Assembly (NCBI RefSeq): GCF_001423525.1 | Contig: NZ_LMOI01000021.1 | Coordinates: 124,172-188,171 of the forward strand | From: Arthrobacter sp. Leaf137 | GTDB lineage: Bacteria; Actinomycetota; Actinomycetes; Actinomycetales; Micrococcaceae | Direction: 5' to 3' | Length of the DNA stretch: 64,000 nt | Shown here: piece by piece, positions 51,731 through 64,000 of the stretch | Position numbering within the stretch: position 1 is the stretch's first letter | How the letters are laid out: each line of letters begins with the position of its first letter | Notes under the pieces: model-generated | Told to the model about the DNA's origin: nothing | Database searches by the model: none | Seen by the model: only the letters and a program-made list of their open reading frames with translations | Position numbers and translations under genes: made by a program

Positions 51731-53458
51731 ATGCAGCGCTCCGTGCCGCGCCCGCCGCTGCGGTTCTCCACCCAGACGCTCCTGTTGCAGCTGGGCGTAG
51801 TGCTTTTGGTGGTTCTGCTCAGCGCCGCCGTCCATACCTGGCTCACCTATGACCGGGTGGGCAGCGAAGCGGAAAACCAGGCCCTGACGCTGGCACGCAC
51901 AGTCGCGTCGGACCCCGAGGTGCGTGCCGACGTGCTGGCCATCAGCGGTGAAGAAGGGACTCCCCCGGCGTCTGAGCTGGCGTCCGGTCCCCTGCAGGTT
52001 TCCGCCGAAGCGGCGCGCACCCGGACCGGGGCGTTGTTCGTGGTGATCACCGACGAAGAGGGCATCCGCCTGGCCCACCCGGACCCCCAGCGGCTCGGCG
52101 AAAAAGTCAGCACCGATCCGTCCGAGGCACTGTCGGGGCAGGAAGTCACCACCCGCAACACCGGAACGCTGGGAGCATCGGCGGGAGCGAAGGTCCCGGT
52201 CTATGCCGCGGATAACTCCACCGTGGTGGGCGAGGTCAGCGTCGGCTACTCGATGGAGACGGTGGCCCAGAGCGTGGCCCGGGACATCGGCCCCGTGGCG
52301 CTGACCGCCGCCGGCGCCCTGCTGGCCGGAATCCTGGGCTCGTTCCTGCTGCGCCGCCGGCTGCAGCGGCTCACGCTGGGGCTGGAACCGGAGGAGATCA
52401 GCACACTGGTCCACGACCAGGTGGCAGTGCTCCAGGGCGTGGACGACGGCGTCATCGGCGTCTCCGCCGACGGCCGCGTGAGCGTCTTCAACGCCGCGGC
52501 GCAACGCATGCTCGGGCTGCCGGACCTGGCCGGCACACGCTGGGAGGACGCCCCGGTGCCGGACCAGCTGACCGCCCTGACCAGCCCGGACCGGCCGGCC
52601 GCCGATGCCGTGGAGCTGGTGGCCGGCGGACGGGTGCTGGTGGCCAATGCCCGCAAGGCACTGCACGGGCGCGAGGACCTGGGCTGGGTGGTGATGCTCA
52701 GGGACCGTACCGAACTGCAGGAACTTACCCGGCAGCTGGACGCCGTGGGCACCATGTCCACCGCGCTCCGCGCCCAGCGCCACGAATTCGCCAACCAGCT
52801 CCACACGCTGGCGGGGTTCATGAGCATCGGAGAGCACCGGCAGGCACGCGACTACCTCGCCACGCTGGCCGCCACCGGGCCGCTGAAGTTCCCCGTGGAG
52901 CAGGCCGAGCTGCTCCAGGACCCCTACCTGCAGGCCTTCGTGGGGGCCAAGGGCGTGGAGGCCGACGAGCGGGGGGTGTCCCTGCGGATCGGTCCGGAAA
53001 CCCTGGTCCGGGGCCAGGTGACCGAGGCGCAGGACGTCACCACCGTGCTGGGCAACCTGATCGACAATGCGGTTAACGCGGCTGTGGCCGGTGCCGCAGC
53101 GGACAAATGGGTGGAGCTTGAGGTGCTGGACGAGCCGGGCGACGACGGCGGCACGCTGCACGTCGTGGTCGCCGACTCGGGTGACGGGCTGGCCGTGGGA
53201 ACGGACACGGAGGCGGTGTTCGCTGAAGGGTTCACCACCGCCACGGGCGCGCTGAACAGGAACAACCGTAACGGCGGCGGGCAGGGCTTCGGGCTGGCCC
53301 TCGCCCGGCAACTGGCGCGCCGCCGGGGCGGGGACGTCACGGTGCTGGACCGCGGCAGCAGCGGCGGGCCCGGCGCGGTGTTCATGGCCACCCTGCCGCA
53401 CACCACCGCGGGCACTGCCGCCCAGACTTCCGATGAGGGAAAGGACCACAATGGCTGA
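51731..53458 (+). CDS. CitA/DcuS-type sensor histidine kinase
   Basis: A 575-residue membrane kinase. Membrane segment 1 (about 17-38), extracytoplasmic sensor (40-185) with ALFVVITDEEGIRLAHPDP as in CitA PAS domains, membrane segment 2 (about 189-207), cytoplasmic PAS (220-330), then the short H-box RAQRHEFANQLHTLAGFM with His351 typical of the CitA/DcuS group, an N-box NLIDNAVNAA and G-boxes ADSGDGL and GGGQGFGLALAR. AAGGAGGATC precedes the ATG. It probably senses citrate outside the cell. Confidence 0.94.
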   Translation: MQRSVPRPPLRFSTQTLLLQLGVVLLVVLLSAAVHTWLTYDRVGSEAENQALTLARTVASDPEVRADVLAISGEEGTPPASELASGPLQVSAEAARTRTGALFVVITDEEGIRLAHPDPQRLGEKVSTDPSEALSGQEVTTRNTGTLGASAGAKVPVYAADNSTVVGEVSVGYSMETVAQSVARDIGPVALTAAGALLAGILGSFLLRRRLQRLTLGLEPEEISTLVHDQVAVLQGVDDGVIGVSADGRVSVFNAAAQRMLGLPDLAGTRWEDAPVPDQLTALTSPDRPAADAVELVAGGRVLVANARKALHGREDLGWVVMLRDRTELQELTRQLDAVGTMSTALRAQRHEFANQLHTLAGFMSIGEHRQARDYLATLAATGPLKFPVEQAELLQDPYLQAFVGAKGVEADERGVSLRIGPETLVRGQVTEAQDVTTVLGNLIDNAVNAAVAGAAADKWVELEVLDEPGDDGGTLHVVVADSGDGLAVGTDTEAVFAEGFTTATGALNRNNRNGGGQGFGLALARQLARRRGGDVTVLDRGSSGGPGAVFMATLPHTTAGTAAQTSDEGKDHNG

Positions 53459-54113
53459 CGATTTCCGGGTGCTGATCGTGGACGACGACTTCCACGTCGC
53501 CAAACTGCACGCCGCCTACGTTGACTCGGTGGCCGGGTTCCTGGCGCTGGCCCCTGTGGGGACGGCATCACTGGCATTGCAGGCCATCCACAGCCTCCGG
53601 CCGGACCTGGTGCTATTGGACGTCTACCTGCCCGACGCTTCGGGGCTGGACCTGCTGCAGCAGCTGGACGTGGACACCGTGATGCTCAGCGCTGCGTCAG
53701 ACACCGCATCCGTCCGGGTGGCATTCCGCCGCGGCGCCCTGGGTTACCTGCTGAAGCCGTTCACGGCAGATGCGTTGTCACAGCAGCTCCGGTCCTACGC
53801 CAGGTACCGGCGGCTCCTTTCCCAGCCCGGGGCCCTGGACCAGGAGTCCCTGGAACGGGCCAAGAGATCCCTCATCCCCGGGGACGTCACGCCGTCGGCC
53901 AAACCACGCTCCGCCACCGAGGCTGCGGTGCTGGATTCGCTGGAACCGGGCCAGCAGTACTCCGCCGCGGAGGTCGCGGCGCGGGTGGGCGTTTCGCGGG
54001 CCACGGCGCAACGGTATCTGTCATCGCTGGCGGACGATGGCGCCGTCGACATCCAGCTCCGGTACGGGACCACCGGCAGGCCGGAGCACCGCTACGGCCT
54101 GCCGGTGGCCTAG
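53451..54113 (+). CDS. CitB/DpiA-type response regulator
   Basis: A 220-residue regulator. Receiver with VLIVDDDFHVAKLH, phospho-acceptor Asp57 in LVLLDVYLPDASG, and LLKPF; the C-terminal part has a helix-turn-helix (SAAEVAARVGVSRATAQRYL, about 168-187) and a wing. The ATG at 53451 has AAGGA upstream and overlaps the kinase by eight bases. It should regulate the divergent CitMHS gene. Confidence 0.94.
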   Translation: MADDFRVLIVDDDFHVAKLHAAYVDSVAGFLALAPVGTASLALQAIHSLRPDLVLLDVYLPDASGLDLLQQLDVDTVMLSAASDTASVRVAFRRGALGYLLKPFTADALSQQLRSYARYRRLLSQPGALDQESLERAKRSLIPGDVTPSAKPRSATEAAVLDSLEPGQQYSAAEVAARVGVSRATAQRYLSSLADDGAVDIQLRYGTTGRPEHRYGLPVA

Positions 54114-54157
54114 CTGGACCGGGAAACACTTGCCGCCGGTCCGGCAACAAAGGCAGC

Positions 54158-54538
54158 TTAGGCGCTCTTCTGGGCCACCAGTTCGATTTCGACCAGCATC
54201 TTGGGGTCGAGGAACGGCAGCACGTGCACCAGGGACAGGGTGGGGCGGATTTCGCCGAAGACCTCGCCGTGGGCACGGCCGGCGTCCTCCCACTGGCTGA
54301 TGTCCGTCAGGTAGAGCTTGGACTGGACCACGTCCCCGTAGCCGAACCCGGCGTCCGCGAGGACATCGCCCAGTTTCTGCAGGATGAACTGCGTCTGGGT
54401 ATAGAAGTCTTCGCCCACGATCCCGTTCTCGCCGCTTGCCGCGGTGGCCGAGATGTACAGGGTGTTGTCCACCTGGACGGCGCGGGAGTAGCCGAGGGAC
54501 TGTTCCCAGACGGAACCGGTGCCGTAGGTTTTGCGCAT
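54158..54538 (-). CDS. Rid-family (YjgF/RidA) protein
   Basis: A 126-residue protein with the Rid fold: VDNTLYISATAASGENG, FILQKLGDVLADAGFGYGDV and the end MLVEIELVAQKS. Archetypal RidA deaminases use an Arg near position 105 (PXRS); here the corresponding residue is Leu101 (RPTLSLV), so imine deaminase activity is doubtful and it belongs to another Rid subfamily. The ATG at 54538 is chosen because the family start MRKTYG follows it. Confidence 0.85.
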   Translation of the reverse strand: MRKTYGTGSVWEQSLGYSRAVQVDNTLYISATAASGENGIVGEDFYTQTQFILQKLGDVLADAGFGYGDVVQSKLYLTDISQWEDAGRAHGEVFGEIRPTLSLVHVLPFLDPKMLVEIELVAQKSA

Positions 54539-54587
54539 AGCGGGGCCTTTCAACAATGGAATGCGGGTCGGCACCACTGTAGGGCGG

Positions 54588-55091
54588 CTACAGGTCCAGC
54601 CGGTAAACCAGCAGCTTTATGTCGGTTCCGGGCACGAGCCAGTCGCGTTCGGGGACCCGGCGGAAGCCCGTGGTGCGGTAGAGGCCGTGGGCGCTTTCCC
54701 AGGTCTGGCCAGTGGTGAGGGCTACGGCGTTGATGCCGGGAAGGGACCGGGCGTGCTCGATGATGGCCTCCACCATGGCCCGGCCGGCGCCGCTGCGCTG
54801 CACGGCAGGGTCTACCACCAGCATCCGGAATTCGAGCTCATCCTGCAGGGCGATGTCCGCATAGGGCTCGCCGGCCAGCGCCAGGGTTACCGATCCCACC
54901 ACCGCTCCCCCGCGTTCGGCGACCCAGATGGTGGCCTGGCCGGCGCGGTCCGCCACGTCCTGGACCTTGACCATGTAGGGGTGCGCGGCGTCCTCGAAGT
55001 AGCCGGCGGCCAGGTAGGAATCGCGGGTGATGCGGGCAACGGCGTCGTAATCCGATTCGACGGCGGTGCGGATGGTTATCTGCGGATGCAC
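54588..55091 (-). CDS. GNAT-family N-acetyltransferase
   Basis: A 167-residue protein covering one GNAT domain. The beta-strand start ITIRTAVESDYDAVARI, the core FRMLVVDPAVQRSGAGRAMV with the acetyl-CoA loop (QRSGAG), and LTTGQTWESAHGLYRTTGFR are typical. Start is a GTG at 55091. Substrate unknown. Confidence 0.9.
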   Translation of the reverse strand: MHPQITIRTAVESDYDAVARITRDSYLAAGYFEDAAHPYMVKVQDVADRAGQATIWVAERGGAVVGSVTLALAGEPYADIALQDELEFRMLVVDPAVQRSGAGRAMVEAIIEHARSLPGINAVALTTGQTWESAHGLYRTTGFRRVPERDWLVPGTDIKLLVYRLDL

Positions 55092-55125
55092 CCGTCAATG
55101 GTAGTGCTGCCGGGCGCGCCGGCGG

Positions 55126-55145
55126 ACGGAAACAGCGTTTTCCGT
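55126..55145 (-). terminator. short hairpin after the inositol-phosphatase gene
   Basis: A 7-bp stem ACGGAAA/TTTCCGT with a six-base loop lies between the phosphatase stop and the GNAT start. No proper T-run follows. Weak terminator candidate. Confidence 0.3.
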
Positions 55146-55189
55146 GATTGAACTATCACTCTTCGGTTGCGCCGGGACCGGGCGTCCCG

Positions 55190-59003
<3,814 letters not shown>

Positions 59004-59076
59004 TGTTACCTTTCAGGGCCCGCAGTCCCCCGCTGCGGCTATCTGGTGCCTTTCCAGTCTTCTATAACGCGCCGAA

Positions 59077-59105
59077 GGGCCGCAAATCCATCGATTGTGC
59101 GGCCC
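59077..59105 (-). terminator. hairpin after the FtsK/SpoIIIE gene
   Basis: An 8-bp GGGCCGCA/TGCGGCCC stem with a 13-base loop lies 17 bases past the stop of the large ATPase. No T-run follows. It probably separates this transcript from the secreted-protein gene. Confidence 0.55.
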
Positions 59106-59121
59106 TCCCGTGGTATGGGCT

Positions 59122-62100
59122 TCAGTCCCGGTTTTCCGGCGGCAGAGCCACCTGGATTTTCCGGGCCTTTCCGCGGCCCACAATGTACCCGCGGCCGGGG
59201 ATGAACTCGGGGCTGACCCGTCCCAGCGAGGTGTTCAGCAGGCTGTCACCCTCGATGTCACCGGGGTTGAGCAGCAGGCCCCGGCGGCCGGACTTGAACG
59301 GCTGGGCGAGCTGCCAGGCCGAGGACCAGGTGGACGACTCGGACTCGCCGACCACCCACTGATCAGCCTTGATGGAGGCCGTGACCAGCTGCGCCATGCC
59401 GGATTCGGCCATGGTGTCGGTGAACTCCGTCAGGCCCTCGATGAAGATGGCCAGCCGTCCCGGGTTGCCGGAGGAATGCTCCACGAGGTCCTCCACCACT
59501 TCGGCGAGGTCGTCCGGACCCACCACTGAGCGGTTCCACAGCGGCAGTGAAGCAACCGCGGAACGGCGGGCACCGATGTAGATCAGTTCCACCTGCGGGT
59601 TGGAGCGGCGGAGGGCGTAGGCAAGGGTGACCAACGCCACGGTCCGGCCGGCGCCCGGAGGGCCGCCCACCAGCAGCGGTCCGCGGGCCATGATATCGGC
59701 GGGCTGGAGTGTTTCGTCATCGACGCCGATGACCGGCAGTTCCGGACTGCCGGCGGGAAGGACGTCCAGGTCCACCTGGTCCGGGAGCCGCTCAATGCCT
59801 GGGGCAGTGTCCAGCCCCTGGCGGAGCATCGCTTCGCTGAGCTTGTGGACTTCGCGCGCCTGCAGCGCCAGGTTTGAGTTCCCGCCCAGCACGGCAAGCT
59901 GGACTTCCAGCCCGTCCAGCAGCCCGCGCCCCGGCGGAGACGTGGCGCCGAGGACGTCCCGGGGAACGTCCATCGAGATGTAATCGTCCTCGGAGGACAT
60001 GCGCAGCACCAGGCGCCGCTGGATGGAGGCAAGCAGCGATGCCGGGACGGCGTTGGGTCGGTCGCCGGAGACCACCAGGTGGATTCCGAGGGTACGGCCG
60101 TCGGTGGCCAGCTGGAGGAAGATGTCCCACAGCCCGGACAGGCGGCTGTGTTCGTAGGCTTCGCGGAACGCGGACATGCCGTCCACCAGGACGAAGATCC
60201 GCTTTTCGTCCGGCCGGTTGGCCAGCCTGCGGTACTCGACAATGGTGGACGCCCGGACCTCGGCGAAGCGGGCGGAACGCTGTTCGGCGATGTCCCGCAG
60301 CAGGCGCAAAAGCCGCCCCACGCGTTCGACGTCGTCGCCGTTGATGACTTCACCCACGTGCGGCAGCTCTTCGAGCATCCGCAGGCCTGACGAGCCGCAG
60401 TCAATGCCGTACACGTGCACAGGGCCGCCGCGGGGCGTCACCGCCGCGGCGATGGCAATACCGCGCAGCGCGGCGGACTTGCCCGAGCCGCCCGTGCCGT
60501 AGATGGCCATGTTGCCGTCCCGGTCCGGTTCGTAGAACACGGTGGGCTGGTCCTGCCGGACGGGGTCGTCGGCCACACCAAGGAGCAGTTGCTCGTCCGT
60601 ACGGGGGTTGGGCAGCTTGGAGAAATCGTAGGTCTTGGCAAGCTCGTCCAGCCACGGCTTGCGGGGCGGGTCGATGGCAAGGACGTCCGCCGCCCGCACA
60701 ATGTTGGCTGTCATCCGGGCAATGTCGTTGGGCCCTGCGGGTTCGGCCGCTGCAGGCTTTTCCGGCGCGGGCGCCTCCCAGCTTGAGCCCGAGCCGAAGG
60801 CCATCTCCACAATGTCGATCTGCGGCCGCTGCGGTTTCTCCGTGGTCCAGCCGCCGGCGTAGCCGGTCTGGAAACCCTGGATCCTGCCCGGGCCGGTCTT
60901 CGCGGCTCCGCGGCCCGGAATGCCCGGATCGAAATACGCCGCGTCCGGGACGCCCAGGATATCCGTGGCGTCATCCTCGTCTGCCATGCGCAGCGCCACG
61001 CGCAGGTTGGTATTGGCGCGCAGGCTGTCCTTGATGACGCCGGCCGGGCGCTGGGTGGCCAGGATGAGGTGCAGGCCCAGCGACCGTCCGCGGGCGGCCA
61101 CATCCACCACGCCGTCCACGAACTCGGGAACTTCGTTGGCGAGCGCCGCGAATTCGTCCACGATGATGATGAGGTACGGCGGCGCGTCGGGATCGGCTTC
61201 GCGCTGCAGGGCCAGCAGGTCCTTCGCTTTTTTCCGGTTCAGCAGCTGCTCGCGGTAGTGGAGTTCCGCGCGCAGCGACGTCAGTGCCCGCCGCACCAGG
61301 TGCGGGGACAGGTCGGTGACCAGGCCGACGGTGTGCGGCAGGTTGATGCAGTCGGCGAACGCAGCACCGCCCTTGTAGTCCACGAACAGGAAGCTGACCC
61401 GGTCCGGGCTGTAGGCGGATGCCATGCCCATCACCCAGGACTGCAGGAACTCTGACTTGCCGGCACCGGTGGTACCGCCCACCAGGGCGTGCGGCCCTTC
61501 GTTCTTCAGGTCCAGGTACAGCGGTTCGATGCCCTTGGACCCCACCAGCGCCCGGAGCGTGCCGTTGTCCTTGCGGTTGGCCACTGCAGAGGAGTGCACG
61601 GAGTTGTTCTCCGACCATCGCTCGGCCACGGCCTGCGGGTTGTCCAGGAAGTCCTTGCCGATCAGCGTGGCGTAGGACACGGCGCGCGGCAGGTCGGAGT
61701 CATCGTTGACGGGCTTGCCCACGTCGACCACCGGCGCGAGCATGCGGGCCAGCTGCCCGGCCAGCTCGGCGTCGACGCTTTCGCAGCTCACCGGGTAGGT
61801 GTGCCGGCCCAGGCGGACCTGGCCGGTGGTGGTGCCGTGGTCGCCGTCCACCACCATGAAGTCCCGGCAGGCAGCAGGGAGTGCCTGGATGTCGGTGGCC
61901 ACCCACATGACGTGTACGCCCGAGTCCGGTCCCCGTTCGGCGAGCCGGGTGAGGCGCCCGCGGTCCACCGGCGCGTCGTCCTCCACGATCAGCAGCACCG
62001 TGGGCAGCACGGGTGCTTCGAGTTCGTGCTTGGCGGGGTCCATCTCCTGGCGCAGCTCAGGTGCCTGCCGCTTTACTGCGGCCTCCCGCGCGTCGAGCAG

Positions 62101-63567
62101 GTCTTCAAGCCGGGCCAGCAGCGATGAGCCGCCGGCGGACCCTGCGGCGAGATGGTCTCCGGACAGTGGGCTGTGGCCGGAGCCGACGTGCGGCAGCCAC
62201 TGCAGCCAGTCCCAGCGCTCCCGGGACTGTGCCGAGGTGATGGCCGTGAGGACCACTTCGGCGGGCGAGTGGAGGCCTACCAGCTGCAGGACGATTCCGC
62301 GGGCCACGTCATCCACCAGGCCGCGGGCGCCGGCGATGCCCAGGGACCCGGAGGTGCGCAGCTGCGAGACGATGGGGACGCCTTCGATCTCCCGGAACTG
62401 TTTCAGGCAGTCCTGGATTTCGCGGGCGTACTGCACCTCGGTGTCGTTGTTGGACGGTTCTTCGAGCCGGACCCGGGACGGTGCGGTGCCCAGCCCGAAC
62501 CGCAGCCCCAGGAAGGTTTTGTGTTCGGGGCGGTGCGTCCACAGCAGCGGGCCGAGCTTATAGATCGCGTCCACGGTGTCGCTGACGGACGGTGCTTCCT
62601 GCAGCCGGACGGCACGCTCCACCTTCTGCAGCTCGGTGATGTCCTCCCGGAAGGCGGCCATCGACGCGCGGAAGTGCTTGTGGCCCTCCTTCTGCTGCTT
62701 CCTGTTGCGCATCTTCTGGTCCACGTAGTGGCCGATGATGAACAGCGGCATCATCATCATGAAGATCACCGAAAGCGGGTTGCGGGTGACCGCGAAGATG
62801 ACCCCGCCCATCATCAGCGGCGCAATCAGCATGATGTAGGGGAACGGGTGGTCCTCCGGCCGCTTGGGCCCGGACGGGACCACGCGCTTGGGTTCCTCGA
62901 ACCGCGGAACCACCCGGGGCGAACGGTTGAAGTCCACCAGGGGCGACGTCGGTGCTGCCGCCCGGTTGTGGCCCAGCGGCACCACTGTGACGGTGGTGTC
63001 GCCCAGGGTGACGGTGTCGGACGAGTTGAGCCGGGCCCGGGTCACCGGCAGGCCATCCATGAGCAGGCCGTTGGCGGAGTTGGTGTCAACGATTTCGACG
63101 CCCTCGGCCACCGTGATGCGGGCATGCCGCTTGGAGGTCAGGGGGTCGGTGAGCCGGATGTCCACGTCCCGGTCCCGGCCGATGTAGCTGGTGCCGGTGG
63201 GCAGCGAAAATTCCTTGCCAACGTCGGGCCCGGACAGCACGCGCAGGGTGGCGGCGGCGGGACCGCGTCCGGCGCCGGCCTCGTGGAACTGGTCGCTGAC
63301 CTGGGCCAGCGAGACCACCGAGCCGGGCCGCAGGCCGGACTCCAGGAGGTTGTCTTCGCGTGCCAGGACGTTGCCGCTGATGCCGCCGCCAACGAAGGCT
63401 TCGTCGATGCGCAGGGACAGGTTGTCCGGTGCGGGGCGTCCCTTTCGGTCCGGGTCCGCAGCCCACAGGACGGTGGCAATGTCCGCCACGGTGGCCAGGC
63501 CGTCCACGGTGACGGCCAGGTCCTTGGTTTCCGCCGGGTCCCGGCGGAGTGTCAGCCGGATCCTCAT
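59122..63567 (-). CDS. FHA-FtsK/SpoIIIE ATPase, EssC-like type VII secretion motor
   Basis: A 1481-residue protein. N-terminal fold (1-95, ubiquitin-like candidate), FHA domain (106-197, with YIGRDRDVDI and LTSKRHARI), two membrane segments (about 243-260 and 264-281), then three FtsK-type domains. Domain 1 is intact: Walker A GGTTGAGKS (697-705) and Walker B LIIIVDEF (799-806). Domain 2 has Walker A GTGGSGKS (1024-1031) but a weak Walker B (FVLVDG). Domain 3 has GGPPGAGRT with Arg for Lys. This is the EssC/EccC plan, a substrate-pulling motor at the membrane. Overlaps the upstream gene by ATGA; no WXG100 substrate gene is in the window. Confidence 0.93.
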   Translation of the reverse strand: MRIRLTLRRDPAETKDLAVTVDGLATVADIATVLWAADPDRKGRPAPDNLSLRIDEAFVGGGISGNVLAREDNLLESGLRPGSVVSLAQVSDQFHEAGAGRGPAAATLRVLSGPDVGKEFSLPTGTSYIGRDRDVDIRLTDPLTSKRHARITVAEGVEIVDTNSANGLLMDGLPVTRARLNSSDTVTLGDTTVTVVPLGHNRAAAPTSPLVDFNRSPRVVPRFEEPKRVVPSGPKRPEDHPFPYIMLIAPLMMGGVIFAVTRNPLSVIFMMMMPLFIIGHYVDQKMRNRKQQKEGHKHFRASMAAFREDITELQKVERAVRLQEAPSVSDTVDAIYKLGPLLWTHRPEHKTFLGLRFGLGTAPSRVRLEEPSNNDTEVQYAREIQDCLKQFREIEGVPIVSQLRTSGSLGIAGARGLVDDVARGIVLQLVGLHSPAEVVLTAITSAQSRERWDWLQWLPHVGSGHSPLSGDHLAAGSAGGSSLLARLEDLLDAREAAVKRQAPELRQEMDPAKHELEAPVLPTVLLIVEDDAPVDRGRLTRLAERGPDSGVHVMWVATDIQALPAACRDFMVVDGDHGTTTGQVRLGRHTYPVSCESVDAELAGQLARMLAPVVDVGKPVNDDSDLPRAVSYATLIGKDFLDNPQAVAERWSENNSVHSSAVANRKDNGTLRALVGSKGIEPLYLDLKNEGPHALVGGTTGAGKSEFLQSWVMGMASAYSPDRVSFLFVDYKGGAAFADCINLPHTVGLVTDLSPHLVRRALTSLRAELHYREQLLNRKKAKDLLALQREADPDAPPYLIIIVDEFAALANEVPEFVDGVVDVAARGRSLGLHLILATQRPAGVIKDSLRANTNLRVALRMADEDDATDILGVPDAAYFDPGIPGRGAAKTGPGRIQGFQTGYAGGWTTEKPQRPQIDIVEMAFGSGSSWEAPAPEKPAAAEPAGPNDIARMTANIVRAADVLAIDPPRKPWLDELAKTYDFSKLPNPRTDEQLLLGVADDPVRQDQPTVFYEPDRDGNMAIYGTGGSGKSAALRGIAIAAAVTPRGGPVHVYGIDCGSSGLRMLEELPHVGEVINGDDVERVGRLLRLLRDIAEQRSARFAEVRASTIVEYRRLANRPDEKRIFVLVDGMSAFREAYEHSRLSGLWDIFLQLATDGRTLGIHLVVSGDRPNAVPASLLASIQRRLVLRMSSEDDYISMDVPRDVLGATSPPGRGLLDGLEVQLAVLGGNSNLALQAREVHKLSEAMLRQGLDTAPGIERLPDQVDLDVLPAGSPELPVIGVDDETLQPADIMARGPLLVGGPPGAGRTVALVTLAYALRRSNPQVELIYIGARRSAVASLPLWNRSVVGPDDLAEVVEDLVEHSSGNPGRLAIFIEGLTEFTDTMAESGMAQLVTASIKADQWVVGESESSTWSSAWQLAQPFKSGRRGLLLNPGDIEGDSLLNTSLGRVSPEFIPGRGYIVGRGKARKIQVALPPENRD

Positions 63568-64000
63568 CCTTCGTCCACGCCCCTCATCTTTTCCAGCAGG
63601 TACAGGTCATCCGGGGTCACCAGGTGGGAGGTAACGGCGTGCTCCACGAGGCGGGCGCGCCGGTTGGTGGCGAGCTTGCCGCCACCGCCGCGCAGGCCCA
63701 CCACGCCCACGCGGTCGAGTTTGTCGCAGACGTTGTCGAGTTTGCGGTTGAACCTGGTCAACGCCCAGCCAAGGGTCTTCGCGGCGGCAGCCGACGACGG
63801 GATGGCGCTGAAGCCGGTGCCCTCGCGCCGCAGCATGGGCTCCGCCAGTGCCACGATCAGTGCTTTCTGGGAGTCGGTGAACACCACCGGGCCGATGGTG
63901 GTGTCGCCGCTGCTGTCACCGTCCCTGGCTTCCTGCCGGAAGGACGGGGTCTTCAGGTGGACGGCGAACTCGTAGGTGGTGGGCCCGGCCGTAAAAATGA
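63564..64000 (-). CDS. FHA-associated protein, C-terminal part (cut at window edge)
   Basis: The frame is open to the right edge; 145 residues are visible. The first visible residues IFTAGPTTYEFAVHLKTP resemble the last strands of an FHA domain. The rest (FTDSQKALIVALAEPMLRRE, LGWALTRFNRKLDNVCDKL, AVTSHLVTPDDLYLLEKM) looks like a winged-helix/HTH-type domain. Its stop overlaps the EssC-like start (ATGA), so the two proteins are made together. An internal GTG at 63887 is not the real start. Role is inferred as a phospho-dependent partner of the ATPase. Confidence 0.75.
   Translation of the reverse strand, partial: IFTAGPTTYEFAVHLKTPSFRQEARDGDSSGDTTIGPVVFTDSQKALIVALAEPMLRREGTGFSAIPSSAAAAKTLGWALTRFNRKLDNVCDKLDRVGVVGLRGGGGKLATNRRARLVEHAVTSHLVTPDDLYLLEKMRGVDEG

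Noticed and set aside
51719..53503. A 594-codon open frame on the minus strand
   Set aside because: Antisense to the CitA-type kinase; residues are His/Gln/Gly-rich without a fold signature.
59004..59121. Possible cyclic-di-AMP or cyclic-di-GMP riboswitch before the secreted protein
   Set aside because: GGTAAC and a hairpin are present, but the remaining conserved blocks of either class are missing; a simple terminator plus leader explains it.
62152..63975. A 607-codon open frame on the plus strand
   Set aside because: Antisense to the FtsK-type gene, which has clear Walker motifs; the frame itself shows no motif.

Overview
This window looks like chromosomal DNA from a high-GC actinobacterium, most likely a member of the Micrococcaceae close to Arthrobacter or Pseudarthrobacter. 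The case rests on strong GC bias with long antisense shadow frames, frequent GTG starts, gene neighbourhoods such as rpsB-tsf-pyrH-frr-cdsA and dusB-dgt-dnaG, two tandem met genes each behind a SAM-IV-like riboswitch, and an actinobacterial-type FHA/FtsK secretion ATPase. The genus is an inference. The window is mostly core chromosome; I see no prophage, insertion sequence, integrase, CRISPR array or rRNA.

Left part (1-10 kb): a LytS/LytR-type two-component system sits between two DUF485-like/sodium:solute-symporter units. Then come a membrane protein, a triple-repeat DivIVA-like protein, and the leftward translation and lipid block rpsB, tsf, pyrH, frr, cdsA. From 10 to 18 kb there are an M23 peptidase, an acyl-CoA dehydrogenase with a palindromic operator, a CAU-anticodon tRNA, a lipid/envelope group (GT4 glycosyltransferase, CDP-alcohol phosphatidyltransferase, DMT transporter, holin-X/DUF3618 protein) and a Bcr/CflA-type MFS exporter. 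Two tandem tRNA-Asn genes with strong terminators follow, then dnaG, a dNTP triphosphohydrolase and dusB, with divergent flavohaemoglobin.

Middle (24-46 kb): YibE/F protein, hydrolases, an acyltransferase, glyS with an acetyltransferase, a DMT (YdcZ-type) transporter, an S4 RNA-binding protein, an SGNH hydrolase, a SHOCT protein, then metX and metY. A VOC protein, a CPBP protease, and a leftward catabolic operon tdh-kbl-DAO-hutI follow; the operon has a divergent LysR regulator and a downstream DeoR regulator. Right part (46-64 kb): gatCAB, a CitMHS citrate transporter with a divergent CitA/CitB-type two-component system, a Rid protein, an inositol-phosphatase-family gene overlapping ligA, a secreted Pro/Thr/Ala-rich protein, and a 1481-residue FHA-FtsK (EssC-like) ATPase overlapping an FHA/winged-helix-like partner cut by the window edge.

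The most unusual non-coding signal is a set of long intergenic palindromes. Two of them (28032-28089 and 46443-46500) share the same 21-nt arm, 16-nt loop, 21-nt arm layout and closely similar arms, so they look like copies of one dispersed element placed at gene 3' ends. Several other long hairpins without U-tracts sit at gene ends and probably act as terminators or mRNA 3'-end stabilisers.
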